DNA of 11,861 bases from Phycisphaerae bacterium (GTDB lineage: Bacteria > Planctomycetota > Phycisphaerae > UBA1845 > Fen-1342). The stretch covers positions 1,324 through 13,184 of the forward strand of contig JALHOX010000078.1 of assembly GCA_022842805.1 (NCBI GenBank), in the 5' to 3' direction. A program made the position numbers and the translations under genes. Each line of letters starts with the position of its first letter. Position 1 is the first letter of the stretch. The notes below the pieces were generated by a model. The model saw only the letters and a list, made by a program, of their open reading frames with translations, had not been told where the DNA came from and did no database searches. Of this stretch, positions 5,896 to 11,861 are shown piece by piece.

Positions 5896-6004
5896 CGGGC
5901 GGCGCCGCGATCTCCAACTTACAACTCGACGTAACGCTCGCCATCGCCGGCGCCGCCGGTTGGGGAGCCGGCGCGTGCAGCCTGCCCGGCTACAGTGACC
6001 ATCG

Positions 6005-6925
6005 ATGGGGAACGACGCCCCGAAATCATTCACGCCCGAAAGCGCGCGCGATGCGGCGCGCGCCGACTGGACCTGCCTCGAATGCGACTACTCGCTCGCC
6101 CACACGAGCGAAGATCGCTGCCCGGAGTGCGGGGCCGCATTCTCGCCCTCAGAGATGGCAACGCTTTTCAGCAACGCGCAGACGCCGAGCTATCCATGGG
6201 ATACTCACAAAGGCGTGCGCGAGTGGTTCGCGATGATGCGAATGATGGTGCTGGGCCCCAGCGGAGAGTTGCAGCGCCGGATGTCGTGTGTGCCGGACGG
6301 CGACGCCGCAATCGCGTTTGCATTCGTCAATTACACGCTGACACCAATTCTGATCGGAGCGGAAGCGATCTGCCTTGCGATGGTGGCAGTCGTGCGCGGC
6401 GACGCGCCGGGAATCGAACTTTTTTTCGGGGCGGCGCTCTCCGTAGCCTGGGCGATCCTGATGTTTTTCTACGAGCTGATGCTGTCGACGATGCTCTCAA
6501 GCTGCCTCACGCCGAAGCGGCAACGACCGGGATGGGCGCCATGGGCGGTGTTGGTCCACTATCCCTCAGCCTACCCGACGATGATCGTGGTGCTGAATCT
6601 CATCGGTGGCGTTCTCGCGCTGATTGCGTCGGTGATCGCGATGCTGATGTCCGTACTGCTCCGGATCGACGTGTACCCATACCTGGCGCTGCTATCGGCT
6701 GCGCTCGTCGTCTTCCCGGCGATGACACTGTGGCTCACGTGGGCGTTGCAGATTGCAAGCAGCGCGATAATCGTATCGCGACCCTCTGCGATGCGCGGGG
6801 TCGTCGCCGCGATGCTGATCTTGCTACTCGCCTTCGGCTTGCTGATGCAAGGGCTGTGCGTGGCTTCGCTCACGGTGTTTACCACGGCTCGGCTGCTCAC
6901 GCGTACGGAAGTGGCGATGCCCTAA
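6005..6925 (+). CDS. Zinc-ribbon multi-pass membrane protein
   Basis: 306 residues. The N-terminus (about 20-45) carries a four-cysteine zinc ribbon, C24-x2-C27 and C39-x2-C42, in the form W-T-C-L-E-C-D-Y ... R-C-P-E-C-G, a layout I associate with many planctomycete membrane proteins. A linker with conserved-looking aromatic residues (P-W-D near 64-66) follows. About five hydrophobic segments lie near residues 103-130, 136-160, 190-218, 224-252 and 264-292, separated by a basic loop (170-175). The arrangement resembles Yip1-like membrane proteins, but I see no decisive motif and the role is unknown. The ribbon is expected to be cytoplasmic. No clear Shine-Dalgarno precedes the ATG; no competing upstream start is evident. 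It stands alone, converging with the cytochrome gene 154 bases downstream. Confidence 0.75.
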   Translation: MGNDAPKSFTPESARDAARADWTCLECDYSLAHTSEDRCPECGAAFSPSEMATLFSNAQTPSYPWDTHKGVREWFAMMRMMVLGPSGELQRRMSCVPDGDAAIAFAFVNYTLTPILIGAEAICLAMVAVVRGDAPGIELFFGAALSVAWAILMFFYELMLSTMLSSCLTPKRQRPGWAPWAVLVHYPSAYPTMIVVLNLIGGVLALIASVIAMLMSVLLRIDVYPYLALLSAALVVFPAMTLWLTWALQIASSAIIVSRPSAMRGVVAAMLILLLAFGLLMQGLCVASLTVFTTARLLTRTEVAMP

Positions 6926-7079
6926 TGTCGAACGTCCGCCACAACGCCAGCAACCCCCCGGCGAAGGCCACGACCGATGCGGCAGTGGAGACCGCAACGC
7001 CAACACGTCGGAATGCTGGATGGCGGCCCGGACGAAGTCTCCCCCCACGGCTTCCAGCGGTGAAAAACGCCCGCCCGGC

Positions 7080-8576
7080 TCAACCACCCGTCAGCAGTGC
7101 TACAAACGGACCGATATCGCCAACGCTCACCACCGCGTCCAAATTCAGGTCTGCCGCGGCGGCGCTGCACTGCGGATACTCGCTCGCATACGCCGCCGGG
7201 TTCGTCAGCACCAGCACAAAGCCCGCGATGTCGCCGACGCTGATAGCGCCGTCGCAGTTCATGTCACCATCGAGCAACTCGCTCCTGAGCCGTGGCCGAT
7301 CGAAGGGAAACACCTCGGCCGCCACGCGCGGGTCGGTCAGGCCCGTGCGAAGAAACTCAACCAGATCCGCGGCGGCGGACGCGGTGATCGAAATCTGCGA
7401 CATGACCGGATCGCGATTGTCGGCAAACTGCACGTTGCCGATGTTGCGATAAAAGTCCACCACCTGCTCAAGCGTGGTCAGCCGGCCGTTGTGCATGAAA
7501 CGATTTTGCAGCCCCACGTTTCGTAGCGAGGGCGTGCGGAATTTGCCGCGATCGGCCGACAGCCCGCTTACCTCCTGCCGACCCGTGTCCTCCACCGGCG
7601 GGCGCAGGCCGATGTTCAGAAAATCGTGCGTGGTGAATTGGGCGCCCGTGTGACAAATCGTGCATTGGCTCGCGGGGGCGTTGAACACATCCAGCCCGCG
7701 CCGCTCCGCCGGGGTCAGCGCGTTCTGATCGCCGGCGTTGAAGCGGTCCCACGGCGACTGATTGGGAATCAGTGTGCGCTCATACGTCGCGATCGCAAAG
7801 GCGATCCGTTCGGCGGTGATATCCGGCGTCCCAAACGCCGCCGCGAATAGCTGCGGATAAGTTGCGCCCGATTGAATGCTCGGCGCGATGTCCGCCGGAA
7901 TGTCGGAGGCCATCGCAAGCGGTCGGGCGCCCTGGAGCTTGGCGCGCACCTGCGCCCAGGTTCGCCCGAGGTGCCCCATCTCCACCTTGTTGAGGATCGG
8001 CTCAAGCGCCTGATTTTCGAGTGCGCCGCTCTCAAAAATCGTCGTCACGCCCGTCTCGGGATTGACGAACACGCCGCCGCGTCGGCCATCCCAGAACTGA
8101 AAGCGGTCGGAGTACGCGGCCATCAGGACAGACGGCGCGAATCGCCTCGTGACCTGCGGCTCAAAGCCGAACAGTGGATCGGCGACCGGATTCTGATTGG
8201 CGTCGCGTGCCACGACGCCGGGCGAGCCGAGCACGTCGTCGGCCGTGTTGAAAAGCTGATCGCGGCCGGGGTTGCGACCGACGCGCGGATCGGTGCCGCC
8301 CGCGCTGGGGATATGGCACGTGCCACACGCGATCGTGTTATCTGAGGAGAGTTGCTCTTCCCAAAAGAGGATCTTTCCGAGGATTCGCTTCGGCTCGGTG
8401 ACCAAATTCTGAGCAGGAAACGGCGGCGGCGGAAGCGGCGGCAGGGCGACGGCGGAGGCCGCGAGACCGGCGGCGATTAGTGCGGCGGCGGTAACGCGTC
8501 GCTGAGTGTGATGGAGAGGTTGGACGTACACCGTGCCTTCGATCATGGCTGAATGGAAGCGCCTAGTTCGATGCAT
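7080..8576 (-). CDS. Di-haem cytochrome c peroxidase (MauG/CcpA family) with C-terminal dockerin-like module
   Basis: 498 residues. A long basic n-region with R-R (26-27) precedes a hydrophobic signal (about 28-46) and a proline-rich linker (46-54). Two haem c attachment motifs are present: C84-G-T-C87-H88 and C305-T-I-C308-H309. Other family marks are F-W-D-G-R (161-165), G-K-F-R-T-P-S-L-R-N-V (344-354) and F-M-H-N-G (360-364), whose Met is a likely axial ligand. Bacterial CCPs reduce hydrogen peroxide in the periplasm; MauG-like relatives oxidise proteins or other substrates. Residues 437-498 are a dockerin-like EF-hand pair: loop 1 D438, N440, D442, G443, D449; loop 2 D476, N478, D480, but Ala481 replaces the usual Gly. 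C441 and C470 are 29 residues apart, as in the gene at 715-1536. Start at 8576 is supported by GGAG eight bases upstream. No haem-maturation genes are nearby. Confidence 0.9.
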   Translation of the reverse strand: MHRTRRFHSAMIEGTVYVQPLHHTQRRVTAAALIAAGLAASAVALPPLPPPPFPAQNLVTEPKRILGKILFWEEQLSSDNTIACGTCHIPSAGGTDPRVGRNPGRDQLFNTADDVLGSPGVVARDANQNPVADPLFGFEPQVTRRFAPSVLMAAYSDRFQFWDGRRGGVFVNPETGVTTIFESGALENQALEPILNKVEMGHLGRTWAQVRAKLQGARPLAMASDIPADIAPSIQSGATYPQLFAAAFGTPDITAERIAFAIATYERTLIPNQSPWDRFNAGDQNALTPAERRGLDVFNAPASQCTICHTGAQFTTHDFLNIGLRPPVEDTGRQEVSGLSADRGKFRTPSLRNVGLQNRFMHNGRLTTLEQVVDFYRNIGNVQFADNRDPVMSQISITASAAADLVEFLRTGLTDPRVAAEVFPFDRPRLRSELLDGDMNCDGAISVGDIAGFVLVLTNPAAYASEYPQCSAAAADLNLDAVVSVGDIGPFVALLTGG

Positions 8577-8814
8577 ACCGCCATCTCCGGTTCATCGAGG
8601 GCTGAGATGCTGACCTGCCGCGATAGACCCGCCAGCGCACAGGGCCGCGAGACGAGTAACAGTTTACCGAATCGTGTCGGGGCAGCGAAAGAAGTGACGC
8701 CAGCGGCACCGTCCGTCGGGCTGGCGGCGCGTCTCGGTTGCCCGGGCGCGTGCCCGAGCGAACACACTCCTACTGGTCGTGAATCCGGGCCGGGCGCCGG
8801 CCGGCCGACGATTG

Positions 8815-8834
8815 CCACTGGTTTCAACCGGTGG
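8815..8834. repeat. Small palindrome in intergenic region
   Basis: CCACTGG (8815-8821) pairs with CCGGTGG (8828-8834), one pair being G-U in RNA, around TTTCAA. It resembles the short intergenic palindromes seen elsewhere in this window but is a different sequence family. Confidence 0.4.
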
Positions 8835-8882
8835 AGACCGGCCAATTCCGCTTGCCCGAATCTCTGCGCTTCACTTTTTCAG

Positions 8883-8895
8883 CGGGCTTCAGCCG
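8883..8895 (+). repeat. GCGGGCTTCAGCC element, copy 1
   Basis: The 13-base GCGGGCTTCAGCC, with palindromic core GGCTTCAGCC. The same 13 bases occur on the opposite strand within 9446-9463, on the other side of the Ea22-like gene. Confidence 0.45.
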
Positions 8896-8974
8896 GGCTT
8901 GAGTGCGGCGGGTGCTGAGTGATAAGCCAATGAGCAGTTTCGCCGCCGACTCTCACATGTACCCTCTGCGACAA

Positions 8975-9247
8975 TCATCGACTCTTCGTGTTGCTTTTTG
9001 ACTGGCGCAATGCCCGGATCTCGGCGATCAATCGCGGCACCGCCTGCCGTGCGGCGGCGATGAAGTCGTAGTCGGCGATTGTGGCACCCGATAGTTCGAT
9101 GTCATCGCCGGCGGTCATGATGAAATGCGACCCGCTTTCGCAATCGCGCCCCTCGATGTACGAAGTCCACGGCCCCTTCGTCGCCGCATCACATAGCTTT
9201 TCGAGGCGATCCAATTCTTCTTCGGTGATGTCAGACGAGTCTTGCAT
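8975..9247 (-). CDS. Small Ea22/Ead-like protein of unknown function
   Basis: 90 residues with one of the best ribosome-binding sites in the window: AGGAGGT centred about 10 bases before the ATG. An acidic N-terminal helix (residues 7-22) leads to A-T-K-G-P-W (22-27), and the C-terminal half has D-Y-D-F-I-A-A-A-R (59-67) followed by P-R-L-I-A-E-I-R-A-L-R (71-81). This G-P-W ... F-I-A-A-A-R ... V-P-x-L-I pattern is typical of small proteins in phage genomes and scattered through planctomycete and actinobacterial genomes (Ea22/Ead-like); their activity is unknown to me. It stands alone, between two copies of a small palindrome, and 135 bases from a parS site. Soluble, with no signal peptide or membrane segment. 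Confidence 0.75.
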   Translation of the reverse strand: MQDSSDITEEELDRLEKLCDAATKGPWTSYIEGRDCESGSHFIMTAGDDIELSGATIADYDFIAAARQAVPRLIAEIRALRQSKSNTKSR

Positions 9248-9382
9248 TGCGATGACCTCCTCACAAAGAAACTGCGCATCGGGCTATTCTCGCTTCGGAA
9301 GATGCTTCGCCCCCGCGCCACAAAAACCGCCAATCTCCGCCACGCCTAACGCGCGCGGCATCCCGTTTGCGTCGCGCAAGCG

Positions 9383-9398
9383 TGTTTCACGTGAAACA
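9383..9398. other. parS: parS centromere-like site (ParB binding site)
   Basis: TGTTTCACGTGAAACA, a perfect 16-bp palindrome. It is identical to the widely conserved chromosomal parS consensus bound by ParB/Spo0J. ParB loads on parS and spreads, and with ParA and SMC condensin segregates the replication-origin region. Such sites mostly lie within a limited distance of oriC. It is intergenic and I see only one copy in the window. No parA, parB, gidB or dnaA is present here, so origin proximity is inferred from the site alone. Confidence 0.88.
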
Positions 9399-9445
9399 GA
9401 TTTGCCGTCAGCGAGTGCGGGCGGGGCTGGCTATCTGCGCGACCG

Positions 9446-9463
9446 CGCGGGCTGAAGCCCGCG
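9446..9463 (-). repeat. GCGGGCTTCAGCC element, copy 2 (inverted)
   Basis: A perfect 8-bp inverted repeat CGCGGGCT/AGCCCGCG around GA. Read on the minus strand it contains GCGGGCTTCAGCC, the same 13 bases as at 8883-8895 on the plus strand. Confidence 0.5.
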
Positions 9464-9474
9464 GCTCGTCGATT

Positions 9475-9517
9475 CAAGAAGAAAGGCAGGGCGCGGCGAA
9501 CCGCGGCCTGCCCTTTC
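9475..9517 (-). terminator. Probable terminator of the S41 protease gene
   Basis: Minus-strand hairpin 35 bases after the stop codon: the outer arms 9481-9490 and 9507-9517 (GGCAGG/CCTGCC plus an A/T-rich base with one bulge) and an inner CGCGG/CCGCG stem capped by TTCG. It is followed by a short T-rich tail (TTCTTG) and preceded by six T. The tail is imperfect, so confidence is moderate. Confidence 0.55.
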
Positions 9518-9551
9518 AAAAAACCGTCAATCCGGCATTACTCGATCACGA

Positions 9552-11777
9552 TCAACCGCCGCGAGCCTTTTCCGGCGCCGCCGCGATCTTCGCCGGCCAG
9601 GGCATGCGGCCCGCCAGCTTTACGCGGAGCTGCAGCAGGGCCATTTCGAGCTGCGGGTCGAATTCGGCCGCCGGGTGCGGGTCGGCGTTGAGTCGCTCGA
9701 TGTCCGCGTCGGCCAGCAACGGCGTGTCGAGTTCCTCGTCTTCCTCGCCGTCGCCCTTCTTCTTTTTCTCGTCGTCCTTCAGCTCCTTCAGCGCGGCGGC
9801 GCTGAGCGCGGGCTTGCTGGTCGCGGTGCGGCCGTTGTTGATCACGATCGCCTGATTCTGGCGACGGATGATCTCGCGCTCTTCCTTCGGCGTCGCTTTC
9901 ACTTCCTGATCCGGGTCGACGCCCCACACTTCGGCGTCGGGCGCCTTGTGCGGCGATCGGCCGTTGGGCAGGTAGTAGATCGCGGTGGTCAGCTTGAGCC
10001 GGGCGGGCGAGCGACCGAGCGGGAAGACGCGCTGCACGCTGCCTTTGCCGAAGCTGCGCTGGCCGATGACGATGGCGCGCTGATGATCCTGCAGAGCGCC
10101 GGCGAGAATCTCCGATGCACTCGCGCTGGCTTCGTTGACCAGCACGACCAGCGGCGTCGAGCCTTCGGGCGTGTTGCCGCTGGATTTGGTCTGCTGGTGC
10201 TCGGCCTGCACGCGGCCGCGGGTGGAGACGACTTCGCCCTCGCGCAGAAACGCGCTGACGATGTCGACCGCCGTATCGAGCAGGCCGCCGGGGTTGTAGC
10301 GGACGTCGAGCACGAGGGCTTTCATGCCTTGCTTGCGGGCTTCGCTCAGGGCGTTGCGCAGTTCGCCGTCGGACTCGGGGTGAAAGCCGACCAGACGGAT
10401 GTAGGCGATGCCCTCTTTCGGGTCGATCAGGTAGTTCCACTCGTCGCCGCGCGTACCGGGCACGCGCTCGTAGCCGCGCACGGTGCGAATGACGATGTTG
10501 CGGCGGGTGAGTTCAAACGGGATTCGCTCGCCGGTGGAGGGGCGGTACATCGTGAGGACGACTTTGGTGCCCGAGGGGCCCATGATGTTCCGAACGGCGT
10601 CGTCGGTGCTCCAGCCCTTGGTCGTCTTGCCGTCGACTTCGACGATCAGGTCGTCGGGCTGCACGCCGCCTTCGAGGGCGGGGGAGCCTTCGAGCGGGGT
10701 GGTGACCTTGAGCCGGCCGGAGTCTTCGTCGATGCCGAGCTGAATGCCGACGCCTTCGAAGCCGCCGAGCATCATTTTGTCGAAGTCGGTGGCGTCGGCG
10801 GGCCAGATGATGGAGGTGTAGGCGTCGAGCTGCTCCAGCGCGCCGTCGAGGAACTCGACCACGAGCAGCCCCTCGGGGATGCGCACGGTGGCGTCGTTCA
10901 GCTCGCGGACTTTGTCGAAGAGCTCGCGGACGTCGCGGGCCATGAAGCGTTCCTGCTTCGGCACCTCGGCGGCGATCTGGTCGAGCTTTTCGATGAACTG
11001 CTTGCGGGCCTCGTCGTTTTTCAATCCGTCGAGATAGCCGCGGAGCTTTTTCGATTCGGCCAGGGTGTGCAGATACTTCAGCCCGCCTTCGGCCACCTTC
11101 TTGAAATCGGGCCGCTCGAAATAGCGGTCGTTGATCACCTTCAGCGCGTCGTGCAGTACGGGCGTGGCGACATCGACGATGCGGCGATCGAGGGCCTCGC
11201 GATCTTCGTAGAGCACGTCGACCCGCAGGTGGCGGGCGGCCTCTTCGCGGAGCGGGTGAAAGCGGCTCTTTTCGCCCTGAATTCGCTCCAGCGCCAGGTA
11301 ATACGCATGGGCCTTGCCCCAGTCGGCGGCCTTTTCAAACTTGTCGGCCTCGATCGCGGCCTTGGAGCAGAGCTCCTCGATCCACGGCTCGCGGGCGAAG
11401 GCCTTTTCGTCGGCGGCATAGGACATGGCCCGCGCGGCGAACATCATGGCGAGGTAGAGCTTGCCCTCGCCGCCCTTGGCGATCTCGGCCTTGGCCTGCT
11501 CGACGTTCCAATCGAAGGTTTTCTGACGGATATCGTCTCGCGAGGTCACCAGCGAGCGATAATGATCGAGCCAGCCGGAAACGCGCGTCAGCTCGTTTTT
11601 GGACGTGCCCTGGTTGGCGGCCTGCAGCTCCTTGAGCCGGGCGATGCCGGCGTCGACATCGCCGCGGAGGATGGCGGCGTACGCCCCCGAAAGCTCGTCG
11701 GCACGGAGGGTGGGGGCCAGCAGTAGGCCCGAGAAAACAACGCACAACGCCCCCCGCACGATCGCTCGAACGGACAT
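9552..11777 (-). CDS. S41-family C-terminal processing protease with PDZ domain and long N-terminal helical region
   Basis: 741 residues from the ATG at 11777; AAAGGA lies six bases upstream, which favours it over the in-frame TTG at 11783. Signal peptide: residues 1-28, ending T-L-R-A-D-E. Residues about 29-325 are mostly helical with no domain I recognise. A PDZ domain (about 336-423) begins G-F-E-G-V-G-I-Q-L-G. The S41 core follows: Y-I-R-L-V-G-F (459-465), D-V-R-Y-N-P-G-G-L-L (491-500), N-E-A-S-A-S-A-S-E-I (548-557) and F-G-K-G-S-V-Q (576-582). By the fixed 25-residue spacing in Prc/CtpA, S553 and K578 are the catalytic Ser-Lys pair; both are present, so it should be active. Such periplasmic proteases cut proteins near their C-termini. 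A highly charged Asp/Glu/Lys stretch (about 666-684) and an extra tail follow. It is much larger than a usual CtpA (about 400-450). Confidence 0.92.
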   Translation of the reverse strand: MSVRAIVRGALCVVFSGLLLAPTLRADELSGAYAAILRGDVDAGIARLKELQAANQGTSKNELTRVSGWLDHYRSLVTSRDDIRQKTFDWNVEQAKAEIAKGGEGKLYLAMMFAARAMSYAADEKAFAREPWIEELCSKAAIEADKFEKAADWGKAHAYYLALERIQGEKSRFHPLREEAARHLRVDVLYEDREALDRRIVDVATPVLHDALKVINDRYFERPDFKKVAEGGLKYLHTLAESKKLRGYLDGLKNDEARKQFIEKLDQIAAEVPKQERFMARDVRELFDKVRELNDATVRIPEGLLVVEFLDGALEQLDAYTSIIWPADATDFDKMMLGGFEGVGIQLGIDEDSGRLKVTTPLEGSPALEGGVQPDDLIVEVDGKTTKGWSTDDAVRNIMGPSGTKVVLTMYRPSTGERIPFELTRRNIVIRTVRGYERVPGTRGDEWNYLIDPKEGIAYIRLVGFHPESDGELRNALSEARKQGMKALVLDVRYNPGGLLDTAVDIVSAFLREGEVVSTRGRVQAEHQQTKSSGNTPEGSTPLVVLVNEASASASEILAGALQDHQRAIVIGQRSFGKGSVQRVFPLGRSPARLKLTTAIYYLPNGRSPHKAPDAEVWGVDPDQEVKATPKEEREIIRRQNQAIVINNGRTATSKPALSAAALKELKDDEKKKKGDGEEDEELDTPLLADADIERLNADPHPAAEFDPQLEMALLQLRVKLAGRMPWPAKIAAAPEKARGG

Positions 11778-11861
11778 TCGCAATCCTTTCGTGTCCCGAT
11801 GCGCCCGGTCCGCGCCGCGAAAAGGCTCGCTCGGCGCGGATTGGCGCAGGTTTTCCTATTA

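Larger units (their letters stand above)
8577..8974. other. 398-base gap with palindromes, no gene seen
   Basis: No reading frame here looks like protein. The right part contains several small palindromes: CGGGC/GCCCG around GCGT (8743-8756), the CCACTGG element (8815-8834) and GCGGGCTTCAGCC (8883-8895). The left part (8577-8700) would contain the promoter of the cytochrome gene; a weak minus-strand candidate is TAAACT with TTCGCT 17 bases upstream near 8660-8690. I see no tRNA or terminator with a T tract. Confidence 0.5.
9248..9551. other. 304-base gap containing parS, a palindrome and a terminator
   Basis: No coding frame is convincing. It holds the ribosome-binding site of the Ea22-like gene at its left edge, a parS palindrome at 9383-9398, a repeat palindrome at 9446-9463 and the hairpin that probably ends the S41 protease transcript (9475-9517). 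Confidence 0.6.

Noticed and set aside
7060..7082. Possible terminator of the cytochrome gene (GC-rich run then TTTTT on the minus strand)
   Set aside because: The GC-rich run has no complementary partner nearby, so no stable hairpin forms ahead of the T run.
5995..7452. A 485-codon + frame overlapping two genes
   Set aside because: It overlaps the zinc-ribbon membrane protein in another frame and runs antisense into the dockerin part of the cytochrome gene; its product is Arg/Ala-rich without domains.
8312..8327. A second parS-like palindrome, TGGCACGTGCCA core
   Set aside because: Only about 11 of 16 positions match parS, and the CACGTG comes from the codons of the C-G-T-C-H haem motif of the cytochrome gene, so coding constraint explains it.
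9675..11726. A 683-codon open frame on the + strand
   Set aside because: It runs antisense through the S41 protease gene, whose signal peptide, PDZ domain and catalytic motifs are unmistakable. The antisense product is a monotonous Val/Gly/Ala/Asp-rich sequence typical of GC-rich mirror frames.
1..11861. CRISPR array, tRNA, rRNA, insertion sequence or transposase
   Set aside because: I looked through the gaps and frames and saw no regularly spaced direct repeats, cloverleaf with a T-arm, rRNA-like sequence or transposase motifs.

Overview
The window is high-GC DNA that I place in the Planctomycetes, probably Phycisphaerae-like. The main reasons are the dockerin-like EF-hand pairs (D-x-N-C-D-G...S-V-G-D-I) ending in LLTGG on two unrelated secreted proteins, a zinc-ribbon membrane protein of a type common in that phylum, and many secreted or lipid-anchored proteins. 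The lineage call rests on protein style, not on a marker gene.

Layout, left to right. 31-609 (+) is a DinB-fold protein. 715-1536 (+) is a secreted protein with a C-terminal dockerin-like module, preceded by a good sigma70-like promoter. On the minus strand, a Nudix hydrolase (3457-3038), a lipoprotein (2873-2265) and a second lipoprotein (2203-1706) run in one direction and end at a perfect 14-bp hairpin terminator (1641-1672). The two lipoproteins look like diverged tandem paralogues. The gap 3458-3830 is not empty: it holds a promoter (TAGACA-N17-TATCAT), three consecutive hairpins and a strong intrinsic terminator with eight T residues, that is, a predicted structured RNA of about 120 nt with no annotated gene in it. 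Next come a PyrK-type flavin/iron-sulphur electron-transfer protein (3831-4832), a PhnD-like substrate-binding lipoprotein (4948-5895) and a zinc-ribbon membrane protein (6005-6925), all on +. Then on the minus strand lie a di-haem cytochrome c peroxidase/MauG-family protein fused to a dockerin-like module (8576-7080), a 90-aa Ea22-like protein (9247-8975) and a large S41 C-terminal processing protease with a PDZ domain (11777-9552).

The most informative non-coding signal is a perfect 16-bp palindrome at 9383-9398, identical to the ParB-binding parS consensus (TGTTTCACGTGAAACA). It lies in the gap between the S41 protease and the Ea22-like gene. parS sites usually cluster near the chromosomal replication origin, so this window is probably origin-proximal, although no parA, parB or dnaA is present here.

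The genes do not form one pathway. Themes are envelope and periplasm functions (lipoproteins, dockerin-tagged proteins, PDZ protease, cytochrome peroxidase) plus single housekeeping genes (Nudix, PyrK). Small palindromic repeats of two families sit in several intergenic gaps, and one copy forms the middle hairpin of the predicted RNA.
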